Part shown: in pieces, positions 49,523-59,954 of the stretch
Position numbering within the stretch: the stretch's first letter is position 1
Layout of the letters: every line of letters starts with the position of its first letter
Source: G963664585 sp963664585
Lineage (GTDB): Bacteria; Bacillota; Clostridia; Oscillospirales; Ruminococcaceae
Reading direction: 5' to 3'
DNA length: 64,000 nucleotides
NCBI GenBank assembly: GCA_963664585.2
Contig: CAXXEO010000005.1
Location: 62,001-126,000, forward strand
The notes under the pieces: generated by a model
Database searches by the model: none
Seen by the model: the letters and a program-made list of their open reading frames with translations, nothing else
Told to the model about the DNA's origin: nothing
Made by a program: the position numbers and the translations under genes

Positions 49523-50067
49523 ATTTCCTCCTGTTTTGTTTTGTTTTTTGGTTTAGGCCTTGCACTGTATATCGAATATGATGCCCGTATCTTACCATTC
49601 CGGAGGCCTTGTCAATTACAAAAAAAAATTTTACTATTACGGTAGGCGGCATATACGGCTATTGTGAACGAAAGTTCAATAAAGGCATTTTCTGTTTCTG
49701 GATGTCCCCATAATAGAATATCATCAAATATGATCATGTTCAATATACGGGACTGTTTTGTTTTCAAAACATCTTGAGATGATTGGTGAAATTATACACA
49801 TAAAAATTCAGTCTATTACTCTGTAAAATCTTAGCCTTGTATATCCCCCGCCGCTGGCGGGGGATATACAAAATATTCTGAATACTATAAATACAAGTTT
49901 AAAATAAGACACTATACTAGAGCCTTGAAAGCATAAAAACTCATTTCTTTTCTGTTTTTCGTGTTTGAAAAGCGCAAATAAATGCTATGATATAATTAAA
50001 TTTATTTATAAACAGTGAAACTTTTCTGACATGTAAAAGGTATTCAATATAAGAGAGGTGTTCTTGA
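49523..50067. other. Intergenic region before the sigma factor operon
   Basis: No gene is seen. It holds the divergent start regions of the dipeptidase and sigma-factor genes and family-2 copy d. A weak promoter-like pair (TTGAAA at 49965-49970 and TATGAT at 49986-49991, with a short 15-base spacer) faces the sigma factor gene. Confidence 0.5.
49809..49920 (+). repeat. Family-2 long palindromic repeat, copy d (divergent)
   Basis: The core is CTTGTATATCCCCCGCC-GCT-GGCGGGGGATATACAA; outer arms are more diverged (CTGTAAAATC on the left, GACACTATACTAG on the right). Loss of one T in ATATTCC on the left is matched by loss of one A on the right, so pairing is kept. Confidence 0.78.
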
Positions 50068-50560
50068 ATGAAGTATGTGACAACAGGGGGCCGTGAAAAT
50101 ATCGAGAGTATCATGCAAAAATACTCTGATATGATTTATCGGCTTGCAACTGTGCGCTGTGGGAACAGGTATGATACGGACGACATCTTCCAAGAGGTGT
50201 TTCTGCGACTGATGACCAAAGCACCGGATTTTGAAAGTGATGAACATGTCAAGGCATGGCTTATCAGGGTCACGATAAACTGTACAAAAAAGCTGTTTGG
50301 TTCAGCGTGGTTTAAACCGCAACGTACCGCTTGATGAAAGCATTTCCTTTAAACAAAAGGAAAAAGGCGATGTGTACTATGCCGTTCTTTCTTTGCCCGT
50401 GAACTTTCGCACCGTCATACATCTGTTTTATTATGAGGGATATACCTCGGCACAGATTGCCGAACTGCTGCAAAAAAATGAATCCACGGTCAAGACATGG
50501 CTGGCGAGGGCGCGGGCCATACTAAAGACCAAACTGGAAGGGGGCTTTGGAGATGAATAA
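50068..50560 (+). CDS. ECF-type RNA polymerase sigma factor, one frameshift
   Basis: About 163 residues in the YlaC/SigW-like ECF class. Region 2 reads SDMIYRLATVRCGNRYDTDDIFQEVFLRL (blocks SDMIYRLATVRCG and DDIFQEVFLRL), and region 4 reads LPVNFRTVIHLFYYEGYTSA then IAELLQKNESTVKTWLARAR. The frame breaks near 50312, where TTTAAACC has one extra A between SAWF and NRNVPLDES. The gene overlaps the start of the large macroglobulin-like gene by eight bases, which shows translational coupling. Confidence 0.9.
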
Positions 50561-53500
50561 GGAACACTATATTTCCGCTATGAATGACATCAAGCCAGAT
50601 GCCCGACTGATTGAAAAAACAAAAATGGCCATGGCAGCCTCACAGGAAAAGCTGACTTATGGGAAAAAGGTGGTAAAAAGTCTGATGGCCACCCCTCTTC
50701 GTTATGCCATGGTGTCCATGGTATTGGTTTTCACACTGATTGGAATCTATTATTGGGCTAACCGTTCGGTTTCTATGATAGACGTGGATGCCCAGGCGCT
50801 CAACATAACCGCATTAAGTCAAAAGGACGGCACTGTAGCCGTGGACAGCAAATTTAAAATAGAATACAGCGGCAAGGAAAAGCTCGCCACCGCTGATCTC
50901 ATAAGATGCATAAAGCTGGAACCGACAATGGAATTTGCTCTGGATAAACAGGCCGAAAATACCTTTGTGCTCTCACCCAAAGGAGAACTTGCTTCCGACT
51001 CAATTGTTAATCTTGTTTTAACCAATGGGGATGCAAAGGTACAAAAATCTTGGGCATTTCAAACGCAAACAGTCTTTAAGGTGATTGCCACCACCCCCGC
51101 TGATTTGTCGCGTTATGTCGATACCACGACAGGAATCGAGGTCACCTTCTCCTATCCTGTCAGTGAGGAGCAGTTTAAGAGTAGTTTGACCATCTCACCC
51201 GAGACGACGGGAACTGTGAAAACGAACGGGAAAACTCTGGTATTTGTTCCGGACAAAGAGCTGAAAACCAGCACCATCTATACGGTCACGATCAGCGGCA
51301 GCCTTGTCACGACGGGGGGCACCACGCTCGGCAAGGATTATTCGTTTAGCTTTCGTACCGCCGATAATAGTGGCAAAGCAGGCGGTTACAATCTGGAGAA
51401 CTATTCCTCAGTCACAGAATCCTTTTTAGCAGGAGATGCCCCCGTCATTGCCGTCAATGCATCTGCTGTTTTTAAAATGAACGATACTCCTCTAAAGGTA
51501 TCCGTTTATAAATTCCGCTCAGCGGTGGATTACGAAAAAGAGCTTGCCGCTTACGCACAAAAGAAAAATGTAAAATTTGGCGACTACGAAATGCCGCAAA
51601 TTGATACTTCACGCCTTGACAAGCTCTCTGATTTTGAGACCAAGCTCACAGTCTCTGCCCAATCTTTCTGGGCGCCCAGCTATATTATCCTGCCGGACGG
51701 ACTTCTGAATGAAGGTTGGTACTATATCGAAGTCACTACTACGAACCCTTCTGACGGAAAGGAAATAAAGCTTTACAAACTCATGCAGATCAGCAGCATT
51801 TCCGCTTACTATATGCAAGCAGACGCCCAAACTCTGTTCTGGGTCCATGATACCCAGTCACAAAAGGCTATTGAGGGCGCACAGGTCAAGCTGAACGGTG
51901 AGAAATTCAGCGCCGAGGGGAACACCGGGGCGGACGGTGCCGCTATCCTTCGCACTTCTGTGGACGAAAAATCCCTCGAACGTAACGGCGTGATGACCAT
52001 CACCAAGGGAGAAAAGACCTATGTTGATCTCTATACTGCACAGTCCGAAACGACATCCAGTATGCAGGAAAAATACGTATCATATCTTTACCTTGATCGC
52101 CCCATTTATCTCTCAACAGACACCATCAAGGCGTGGGGTATGGTGCGGCCAAGGGGGAATGCCGGCAAGCCGGAGAAACTGCGTCTGCAGCTTTCCAGCT
52201 ATGACAGTGAGCTTTATTCCGTTCCTGTCACCCTATCCCCTGACGGCACCTTCACTGCGGAGCTTTCCTTCGCCAAAATGAGCACTGCCCTGTCGGGCGG
52301 TTGGGAACAAGTGCGGCTGGTATGCGGGGAAAACGAAGATATCGCCAGTGCCGGCATTTCCATCAGCGATTATGTGAAACCGACCTATACTACCTCAACC
52401 GGTACAGATCGTCCTGTTTATCGGGTTGGTGAAACTGTTGCCTCTTATTTTAAGCAAACCTTTTTGATGAGACTCCTGCTTCCAATTCTCATGTCCAGCT
52501 TAATTTTGAAGACAGCAGCGTGGCCTCACCCCAGTCTCAGGAGCTGACTACCGGCGCGGATGGAAAAGCAACCGCCAGTGTAAAGCTGATTGGCAGCCAA
52601 AACACATGGCGGCCCTACACCCTGAGCTACACCATCAGGAACACATCACCCGAAAATGAAAACTTCCAGTTGTATGGTTCTGTGCCGGTTGTCTACCGTG
52701 ATTTGGCTTTAAGGGGCAACATGGGCGATGACGGAAATCTTTCCATTCGCACAAATCGCGTTGACATTTCCAAAATTGTCAAGGCAGAAGATCTTAATCA
52801 GGAAGACAATTTGATCGGTGCGACTTGGGATACGGCCGTTACTGCAGAGCTGCACAGAGTCTATTTCACTAAAAAAGAAACTGGAAGCTATTACGACTTC
52901 ATTCACAAATTAAATGTCCCCACTTACGAGTACGAGCACCACGACGATATCGAAAGCAGTAAGACCATTCAAACAAAAAACGGTGAATATACGCTTACAG
53001 ACCTTCCGAAATCGAGCAAGGATGCATATTATTATTTTCTGCTTAAGGCGGCGGATTCCAAGGGCGCGACCGTGGAAGAAACTGCATACCTTTCCCTTCC
53101 TTATGATTATGGATATAGTACCTCAAAGCATCGCTACAACTTTATCAAAAAAGGTGTTGGCAATGATTATGCCGCCATGTATAAATTTGATGAAGGCGAA
53201 AAGGTAGCCTTTGAGGTGCGGGACAATGGCGCTCCTGTCAGTGAGGGTCGGATTCTCTCCGCTATTGTACAGAAGGAGATTACCCGCTATCAAACCTCTG
53301 GTAAGCCTGAAGCTGAAGTAGCGTATGAAGAAAGTCTGGTTCCGAACTATACCATTGCCGGCGCTTATTTGATGGTAAGTATGTTTATGAAATCAATCCT
53401 TACTGGATGAGTTTTAATCCGCAAAAGCGAAAATTAAATATTAAGGTAACGACAGATCAGGAAAAATATGCGCCCGGGGCTAAGGCAAAGCTTCTGGTCA

Positions 53501-55656
53501 ATGTCACCTATCAAGACAGTGGTAAACCCGCGGCGAACACGCCAGTCCTTGTAAGTCTGGTGGATGAAGCGGTATTTGCCATTCAGGACGTTACTGCAGA
53601 CCCTCTCAGCGCCCTCTACAGCAGCGCTTACAGCGCAAATCTCAACTTCTACACCTCTTATCATCAGTACGACCTGATCGGCTACGGAGGCGCTGAAAAG
53701 GGCGGCGGTGGCGGAGATGAGGGTGTGCGCAGTGATTTTAAAGATACGGCGGCCTTTGTCACCGCGACCACCGACTCTTCGGGCAAGGCAAACCTTGAGG
53801 TTCAGCTGCCCGACAACATCACCTCCTGGCGCGCAACCACGCAGGCGATCACCGAGAATCTTTGCGCAGGGGCAGATGAAACCAACATCATTGTGACGGG
53901 ACGGTTTTTTATCTCCGGACTGGTATCTGACCAGTTGATCGATGGAGATGACGCCACCCTTTCCTTGCGCTCGTTTGGAACGGCCATCAATCCTTCCGAT
54001 ATGGTGGATTACACCATTGAGATCAAAGGCGGTACAGAGAGTCAAAAGATCACGGCTTCGGGAGCCGCCAAGTCCTATACTGTGGCAAAGATTCCTGCGT
54101 TGCCAAAGGGCAGCTACACCCTCACCATGTCCGCCAAATGCGGAGACCTGCTCGATGCGATCGAGCAGCCGCTTAAGGTTCTGGACAGCGGCATTGAGGT
54201 TTCACTGTCAAAAACCTTTGATCTGGCAAATGGAATTAACATTGAGCCAGAGCGTTTCCCCGTCATGCTGGGGCTCTACAACCAAAGCTACAAATTCTAC
54301 TCACAGGTGCTGGACAGCCTGAATGCGGCCATCGGCAACAGGGCTGACGAACGCATTGCCCGCCGATTTGCCTCAGAAACGCTGTCACAGCTTTCTGGTA
54401 AGGCATTAATACTACCAGCCATTACAGATGAACTGGCCGACGTGATGAACACACAGGGTCAGGTATTTCTCTACCGCTATGATTCACCCAACACCGCCGT
54501 CACCGCCAAGGTGCATCTGGCAACCCCCGAATACCTGTTTGGGGCGGATACGCTGAAGGCCTTTGAAGACATCATGAAGGATGAGTCCTCCGCTCCAAAA
54601 GAGGTTGCGGCTGCTTATCTGGGGCTGGCGGCCCATAAGAAACCAGTTCTCACCGAAATCCGCAGCCTATTAGAAAATTCCAAGGGCCTTGAATTGGAAC
54701 ACAAGCTTACTCTCGTGGCCGCTTTGGCAGCCCTCGGCGATGACAATGGGGCAAACAGTTATTATCAAAAACTCGTCGCACCTGTTCTTTCGAGCGGCAA
54801 AGATGCATTTGGAGACCTGGAGCTTCATGTGGAAGCCGGTGCAGACTCAGATGAAAACTCCAAGCTCACTGCGCTCGCCAGCATCACCGCTTCTCTGACA
54901 AAAAACAAGGATGCCACGAGTTTAGTGCGCTATCTGATCAACCACCCTGCAAAGAAAGATATTTATTTACTCGAACAGATCCTCTATCTGAAGAACTTCA
55001 CGCCTGAAACCGGCACTGATGCCTCCGTTCGCTATACTTTGAATGGTCAAACGAATGAGCTTGCACTGGAAAAGCTGGGGGTAAAATTCATTTCTCTTAG
55101 CGCCGAGCAGTTTGAAAAGGCGAATTTCTCTGTGACTAAAGGCAGTGTTTGGACGACCGCCTACTACATCGGCGGCGCAGATGAAGCATCTCAGCAGGAT
55201 TTTAAAGAGATAAAGCTTTCAAAGACTTATACCAAAAACGGAGCCATTAGCACACAGTTCAAGGCTGGTGACGTGGTTGCCATCACAATCACGCCCTCTG
55301 CGGACAGTACCGTTAATCCAAACAACATGATCATCAATGATTACATTCCCTCCGGCATGCGGTATATCGGGATGGGGTCGAATCAGAATGCCAGTAACGG
55401 GGGATGGAGCCTTCAGGTTCGTGAGGGACAAAGGGTATCCTTTGTTTACTACAACTGGCAGTTCTCTGATAGCGGGTATGACAAAATACCGGGTGGAAAC
55501 GGGCAAAGCACCGGTGGCGCAGTCAAACCTCTCACCTTCTATGTACGATGCGCCACATCAGGGGATTATATTACAGAAAGTGCATTCGCCCGTGCTGCTC
55601 AAACGCCTGCTTGGGGCATGACGGACCGAAGCCGTATCGTGATAGGGCCACAGTAA
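50553..55656 (+). CDS. Membrane-anchored alpha-2-macroglobulin-like protein coupled to an ECF sigma factor, two frameshifts
   Basis: About 1700 residues in total. Residues 1-45 are cytoplasmic and helical, followed by one transmembrane segment at about 50-70 and a long exterior part. The exterior begins with a Big_5-like Ig domain (about 170-275), then macroglobulin domains (YLYLDRPIYLSTDTIKAWG; YVKPTYTTSTGTDRPVYRVG), the A2M core LPDNITSWRATTQAIT and a C-terminal all-alpha and beta part. I find no CGEQ thioester. The frame breaks near 52463 and 53370, each by a missing T in a T-run. The position after a sigma gene and the short cytoplasmic tail resemble an anti-sigma factor, which is inference. 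The ATG at 50553 lies inside the sigma gene's end. Confidence 0.87.
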
Positions 55657-55745
55657 CAGCAGGTTGCTTGAACGATTTCTCTTCATTTTCACTCCGCAAC
55701 GAGAATAGATTTATACTGCAATTCAAAAAACAAGAAGATTAAGAC

Positions 55746-55778
55746 TTTGTCCGCCCCGCCTACAGCGGGGCGGACAAA
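55746..55778. terminator. Palindrome after the macroglobulin-like gene
   Basis: Perfect 14-bp arms (55746-55759 and 55765-55778) built on TTTGTCCGCCCCGC. Loop CTACA. Only a weak T-run, so it may be a terminator or one more single-copy palindrome of the GC-heart type. Confidence 0.6.
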
Positions 55779-55816
55779 TAGGAGCAACCCCCTTATTTAT
55801 GCTATAAAGGTCTAAT

Positions 55817-55922
55817 TATAGTTGATTAACTTGAAAACAAGCTTGCGATTTCTTCCCCCGCCGAAGGCGGGGGAAGAAAATGACGTTTTAACTATAGCCG
55901 GTTTTTAAGTTAATTGGCTATA
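55817..55922 (+). repeat. Family-1 long palindromic repeat, copy 12
   Basis: Full-length copy from TATAGTTGATTAACTT to AAGTTAATTGGCTATA. It ends about 11 bases before the ribosome site of the MEMO-like gene, so it should be in that gene's leader. Confidence 0.93.
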
Positions 55923-55948
55923 TATGATGCGAAGAAGGGATGGTGAAT

Positions 55949-56947
55949 ATGATGCGAAGCCTTTATAGACGCAAAACGATTTTGGCTATGATCCTTACGA
56001 TTTCTCTCCTGATAACGCCCGGGCTACAAGGATCCCTCGATTTGATGGCTGCAAGTCAGGAACAGCAAAGCACATCTTCACCCCAGACTGCACCAGGAGA
56101 CGTACCATTTCAAAGACTGTTGGCAAGTGGCAAACAAAACAGACTTCTCACATGTGACTTTTATGTGAAGGCCGAATTTGACAGGGCTATCAGCCTTGCC
56201 AAGCCATATGAGCTTTCTCCGGGTATCCTGAAAGCGGGGGTAATTCCCCACCATCTTCTGGCCGCACCTCTCATCGCTTCATTTTTGGAAGCCTCAGCAC
56301 AACAGGGAGACTTTGATACGGTTATCATTATCGGGCCAAGCCATTATCCCACCGCCAATAAGGTAATCACCAGCTATTGTGGGTGGCAAACACCTTTTGG
56401 TACTGTCCTGAATGACAGTGAGATTGTGGAAAGGCTGGTTTCCAACATAGGTATTTCTGCTGTGGCGGATGACGACAACATGCAGCTTGACCATGCGGCA
56501 ACCGGCCTTGTTCCCTTTATTAAATACTATCTCCCCGATGTCAAGATAGCAGCCTGCCTTTTGTCCAACAAATTAGAAAAGGAACGCGAAGAGGAACTTG
56601 CCAAAGAACTTTTCCGTCTTTCTCGCGAGAAGAATATTCTGCTTCTTTGTTCGGTTGATTTCTCACACACCCTCATGCCGATTGAGGCGGCAGAGCATGA
56701 CCTGCAAACCATAAATGCGGTTAAAAACTTTGATTATGCCACCCTTTCTTCTTTTAGCGACACTAATATTGACTCTCCCCAATCCATCAAGATTCTACTT
56801 CGCTTTTTGGAACAACTTGGTATCAGCAAGATAACGCTTCTTGACCATTCCAGTTCTGACCGGATACTGAAGACTTCCCTAACAGATCCGCTTTTTTATG
56901 GTGGAACCACAACCTATCAGATTTACTGTGCTATGGCACAATCATAG
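55949..56947 (+). CDS. AmmeMemoRadiSam system protein B (MEMO-like), exported or membrane-anchored
   Basis: About 332 residues. The N-terminus has a basic start (MMRSLYRRKT) and one hydrophobic segment ending near an Ala-Ala-Ser, fitting a signal peptide or anchor. The MEMO domain follows: GVIPHHLLAAPLIASFL, VIIIGPSHYPTANKV, DHAATGLVPFIKYYLP and VDFSH. MEMO proteins resemble extradiol dioxygenases, and in bacteria are often found with AMMECR1 and radical SAM partners, none of which is near here. The start at 55949 has AGAAGGG nine bases upstream; 55940 is the longer option. Confidence 0.85.
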   Translation: MMRSLYRRKTILAMILTISLLITPGLQGSLDLMAASQEQQSTSSPQTAPGDVPFQRLLASGKQNRLLTCDFYVKAEFDRAISLAKPYELSPGILKAGVIPHHLLAAPLIASFLEASAQQGDFDTVIIIGPSHYPTANKVITSYCGWQTPFGTVLNDSEIVERLVSNIGISAVADDDNMQLDHAATGLVPFIKYYLPDVKIAACLLSNKLEKEREEELAKELFRLSREKNILLLCSVDFSHTLMPIEAAEHDLQTINAVKNFDYATLSSFSDTNIDSPQSIKILLRFLEQLGISKITLLDHSSSDRILKTSLTDPLFYGGTTTYQIYCAMAQS

Positions 56948-57086
56948 TGGATCTGTGACAGGTTCAATTTTATAGGAGAGATCATATTTTTACTTCTATT
57001 CGACATATCAATTGTCGTTATAAGACCCACACATAAACGCAGTCAATACTTTATAAAGATAGCTGATTGGCAGGCTAAGCTATGAT

Positions 57087-57191
57087 ATATAGTTGATTAA
57101 CTTGAAAACAAGCTTGTGATTTCTTCCCCCGCCGAAGGCGGGGGAAGAAAATGGCGTTTATATATAGCCAGTTTTAAATTAATTGGCTATA
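57087..57191 (+). repeat. Family-1 long palindromic repeat, copy 13
   Basis: From TATAGTTGATTAACTT to AAATTAATTGGCTATA, with small losses in the right arm (GGCGTTTATATATAGCC). The rest of 56948-57221 shows no gene. Confidence 0.92.
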
Positions 57192-57221
57192 ATTATTAAA
57201 AACAGGAATTTGACGAGGTGA

Positions 57222-57446
57222 AGTTTTACGGTTAAAAGTGCTTTAAAATCAGCAATAGGAGTCAGTATAGGTGTAACGATTGGTGGTAGTGTTTTACCTC
57301 GGATTCTGTTTTCCAATCTTTATAACGATACATATCCGCCTATTTTAGAACAGACACTACAGTATTTTGTGATTTCTTATGTTGTTTGCTTTCTTGTTTC
57401 TCTTTTGATCGAATGGATAAAAATCAAGATGAGAAAAGAAAGTTAA
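57222..57446 (+). CDS. Small membrane protein without a standard start codon
   Basis: A stop-free frame of about 74 codons encodes KSALKSAIGVSIGVTIGG, a cytoplasm-facing link, then FVISYVVCFLVSLLIEW followed by a basic tail IKIKMRKES. This looks like a two-segment membrane protein. No ATG, GTG or TTG lies in frame after the upstream stop at 57219. GAGGTG (57215-57220) lies eight bases before an ACG at 57228, so either ACG is the start, an ATG has mutated, or an indel hides the true start. Function unknown. Confidence 0.45.
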   Translation, partial: SFTVKSALKSAIGVSIGVTIGGSVLPRILFSNLYNDTYPPILEQTLQYFVISYVVCFLVSLLIEWIKIKMRKES

Positions 57447-57544
57447 ATTAATATGTAAAGCAGGGCGAATCCGTATTAAAGGAGTCGGCTTGCTCATTTT
57501 ATCACATACCGAGGATGTCCCAGTCGATGCTTGCATAAAGATGG

Positions 57545-57652
57545 TAGTGCCTTGTAAAATCCAAATCTTTTATGGCAATGGGTTAAATATCCTTGTATAT
57601 TCCCCCGCCTTGGACGGGGGAATATACAAGGATAAGATGTTGCATTGTAGTA
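57545..57652 (+). repeat. Family-2 long palindromic repeat, copy e
   Basis: It begins TAGTGCCTTGTAAAATCCAAA, has AATGGGTTAAAT, the core CTTGTATATTCCCCCGCC-TTGG-ACGGGGGAATATACAAG, and ends TGCATTGTAGTA. An open frame that runs through it (57490-57747) is an artefact of the repeat. Confidence 0.87.
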
Positions 57653-57739
57653 AAAGCAAGGTGTGGTATGATAGCGATAAACAAAAATTTGAAAGACAGA
57701 TTGTTTATATCTACAAACAGGTTAGAAAGGGTAAGCTGA

Positions 57740-58501
57740 ATGAGTGATTGGTTCACAATTGACCATATAGACAAGGATACACATATTATCAGTGAATACA
57801 GGCATTGGGAGGAAACGCACGCCTATCTTTTAAACGGCACAAACCGCAGTTTGCTGATTGACACCGGCCTCGGTATCTGCAACATTTACGACGAAGTGAA
57901 AAAGCTGACCGACAAGCCGGTCACTGCCGTGGCAACCCATATTCACTGGGATCACATCGGTGGTCATAAATACTTCCCGGATTTTTACGCCCATGTGGAT
58001 GAACTGAATTGGCTGAGCGGAGAGTTTCCGCTAACCATGAAACAAATCAAGGACATGGTATTAGATCGTTGCGATCTGCCGGAAGGATATAACGTGGACA
58101 ACTATGAATTCTTTCAGGGAACACCTACAAGGGTGCTGAAAGATAATGACGTGATGAATATCGGCGGGCGCATCTTGCAGGTGCTGCATACGCCTGGCCA
58201 TTCACCGGGGCATATGTGCTTTTATGAAAAGGAGCGGGGCTACCTTTTCACCGGCGACCTTGTTTACAAAGATACCCTGTTTGCCTATTATCCCTCCACC
58301 GACCCGGAAGCCTATCTGAATTCAATGGAGCGAATTGCTACGCTTCCAGTAAATCGGGTTTTTCCGGCGCATCACAGTCTGGATATACAACCGGAAATAC
58401 TCTTAAGAATGCGAAATGCTTTCCGACAGCTGAAAGTGGAAGGCAAACTGCACCACGGCAGCGGGACTTTTAAGTACAAAGATTTTGCTATCTGGTTGTA
58501 A
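57740..58501 (+). CDS. MBL-fold metallo-hydrolase
   Basis: A 253-residue metallo-beta-lactamase-fold hydrolase. The zinc motif ATHIHWDHIGGHK is near residue 56, with later ligands in HTPGHSPGHMCFY and FTGDLVY and a final PAHHSLD. Such proteins act as hydroxyacylglutathione-hydrolase-like thioesterases or other hydrolases; the substrate is unknown. The ATG follows AGAAAGGG. Confidence 0.92.
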   Translation: MSDWFTIDHIDKDTHIISEYRHWEETHAYLLNGTNRSLLIDTGLGICNIYDEVKKLTDKPVTAVATHIHWDHIGGHKYFPDFYAHVDELNWLSGEFPLTMKQIKDMVLDRCDLPEGYNVDNYEFFQGTPTRVLKDNDVMNIGGRILQVLHTPGHSPGHMCFYEKERGYLFTGDLVYKDTLFAYYPSTDPEAYLNSMERIATLPVNRVFPAHHSLDIQPEILLRMRNAFRQLKVEGKLHHGSGTFKYKDFAIWL

Positions 58502-58555
58502 TCTTATTCGTGAGCACATGCACAATCTCTGTTCGTCAAATTCCTATTTGTTTTA

Positions 58556-58589
58556 CAGGCAGGACTCCTTGTTTTACGGAGTCTGCCTG
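58556..58589 (+). terminator. Hairpin after the metallo-hydrolase gene
   Basis: Arms CAGGCAGGACTCC and GGAGTCTGCCTG pair with one bulge. No clear T-run follows, so termination is probable rather than certain. Confidence 0.55.
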
Positions 58590-58611
58590 CTCATTTCGTC
58601 ACATTATTAGG

Positions 58612-58682
58612 AACGTCATTTTCTTCCCCCACCTTCGGCGGGGGAAGAAAATCACAAGCTTGTTTTCAAGTTAATCAACTAT
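58612..58682 (-). repeat. Family-1 repeat, copy 14 (reverse), left part missing
   Basis: It starts abruptly at AACGTCATTTTCTTCC and runs to AAGTTAATCAACTAT. About 35 bases with the TATAGCC end and inner AACTGGCTATA arm are absent. The rest of 58502-58879 has no gene. Confidence 0.87.
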
Positions 58683-58879
58683 GAATGTTGCATAAAGACG
58701 GTGAATAAAGAGGCTGCGCAGACACTTTCTTGCGATTAGCATTTCAACAGTGCTTTTCTGTCCATGCATGTTAGAATAGATAAAAAAACACAAAATAATT
58801 ATGGCCAGACAAGGAAAAGCAGAAAAAGACAGGACGAATCCTTCAAATTGCGGTAAAATATAGACGTGAGGTGAGAAAC

Positions 58880-59758
58880 ATGGAGTGGACTGAGAGCTTA
58901 AAACGGGCGGGTGAGATACATGGAGAAACATCTTCTGGAGGACATTGATGTGGAGGATGTTGCAGCTTCTGTCTATATGTCGCCGTTCTATTTTCAAAAG
59001 GGTTTTAATATTATGACTGGATATTCTGTCGGAGAGTACATCCGACAGCGCCGCTTGTATCTTGCGGCGTTTGGAAGCTGTAGCCGGACGGCAAAAGATC
59101 ATTGATCTGGCGTATAAATATGGATATCAAACGCCGGAGAGCTTCAACAAAGCATTCAGTCGATTTCATGGTTTATTCGCCGATAAAGATGCAAGGCGAT
59201 ACGACAAAAATCAAGGTGTTTCTGCCTCTAAAAATCACCGTAACGATACAAGGAGGAAATGACATGGATTACACTGTGGAAAAAATGGATAGTATACAGG
59301 TCATTGGAGTTGAAAGAGCATTTTACATGGACAGCGCGTATCAGGAGATTCCAAAGTTCTGGAGTGAATTTTGCGCTCGTTGCTCATCGGGTAAAAATCC
59401 CTATGGTGTTCAGAAGGTTATTGAAAACTGCATGATTGGGGAATTTGGCATCTGCATCGACGATGAGCCGGGCAGTAAGCAATTCCGATATATGATTGCC
59501 GGGAAATACGACGGAGGGACAGTCCCGGACGGAATGAAACTGTTTATAATTCCTGCTACATCATGGGCGAAGTTCCGGTGCTATGGCCCGATGCCCGGCG
59601 CACTGCAATCAGTTAACACCAAGATTTTTAACGAATGGCTCCCCGGTAATCCGGATTACGAAATTTCGACAGGTATCAATATTGAGTGGTATTCCATGGG
59701 TGACATGAATACCCACGATTACGAAAGTGCAATCTGGATTCCAGTAAAGAAAAAATAG
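58880..59758 (+). CDS. AraC-family regulator with GyrI-like effector domain, three frameshifts
   Basis: The joined product is about 292 residues. The N-terminal AraC helix-turn-helix pair reads HLLEDIDVEDVAASVYMSPF then FQKGFNIMTGYSVGEYIRQR, with a second helix pair IIDLAYKYGYQTPESFNKAF. It is followed by KVFLPLKITVTIQGG, and the GyrI-like (SOUL/GyrI fold) ligand domain from MDYTVEKMDSIQVIGVERAF to the end. Breaks lie near 58911 (extra G), 59074 (extra T) and 59171 (extra T). The ligand is unknown; proteins of this layout often sense small toxic or lipophilic molecules. An ATG at 59264 with AAGGAGG could give the GyrI part alone. Confidence 0.82.
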
Positions 59759-59954
59759 CAAGATCACCTCCAATTATGAAACAGCATGGATAGCTTCTTT
59801 TGTCGCTACCCATACTGTTTCTTTCTTGTTATAAGCCAACCACAATCCAGTCAATACTTGCATAAGGGGTACTTTTACGTATTTGGTAATATTTCTTATC
59901 TGAATAATTCTGGTGGTAATTTTCGCGAAGCAATAAGAGTACAGAAAAGAAAAC

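Noticed and set aside
52440..53410. Programmed -1 frameshifting in the macroglobulin-like gene at T-runs
   Set aside because: Two separate sites would be needed, neither has an obvious stimulatory structure, and many unrelated genes in the window carry similar homopolymer indels.
57490..57747. Open frame before the metallo-hydrolase gene
   Set aside because: It runs through family-2 copy e; its sequence is the translation of the repeat.
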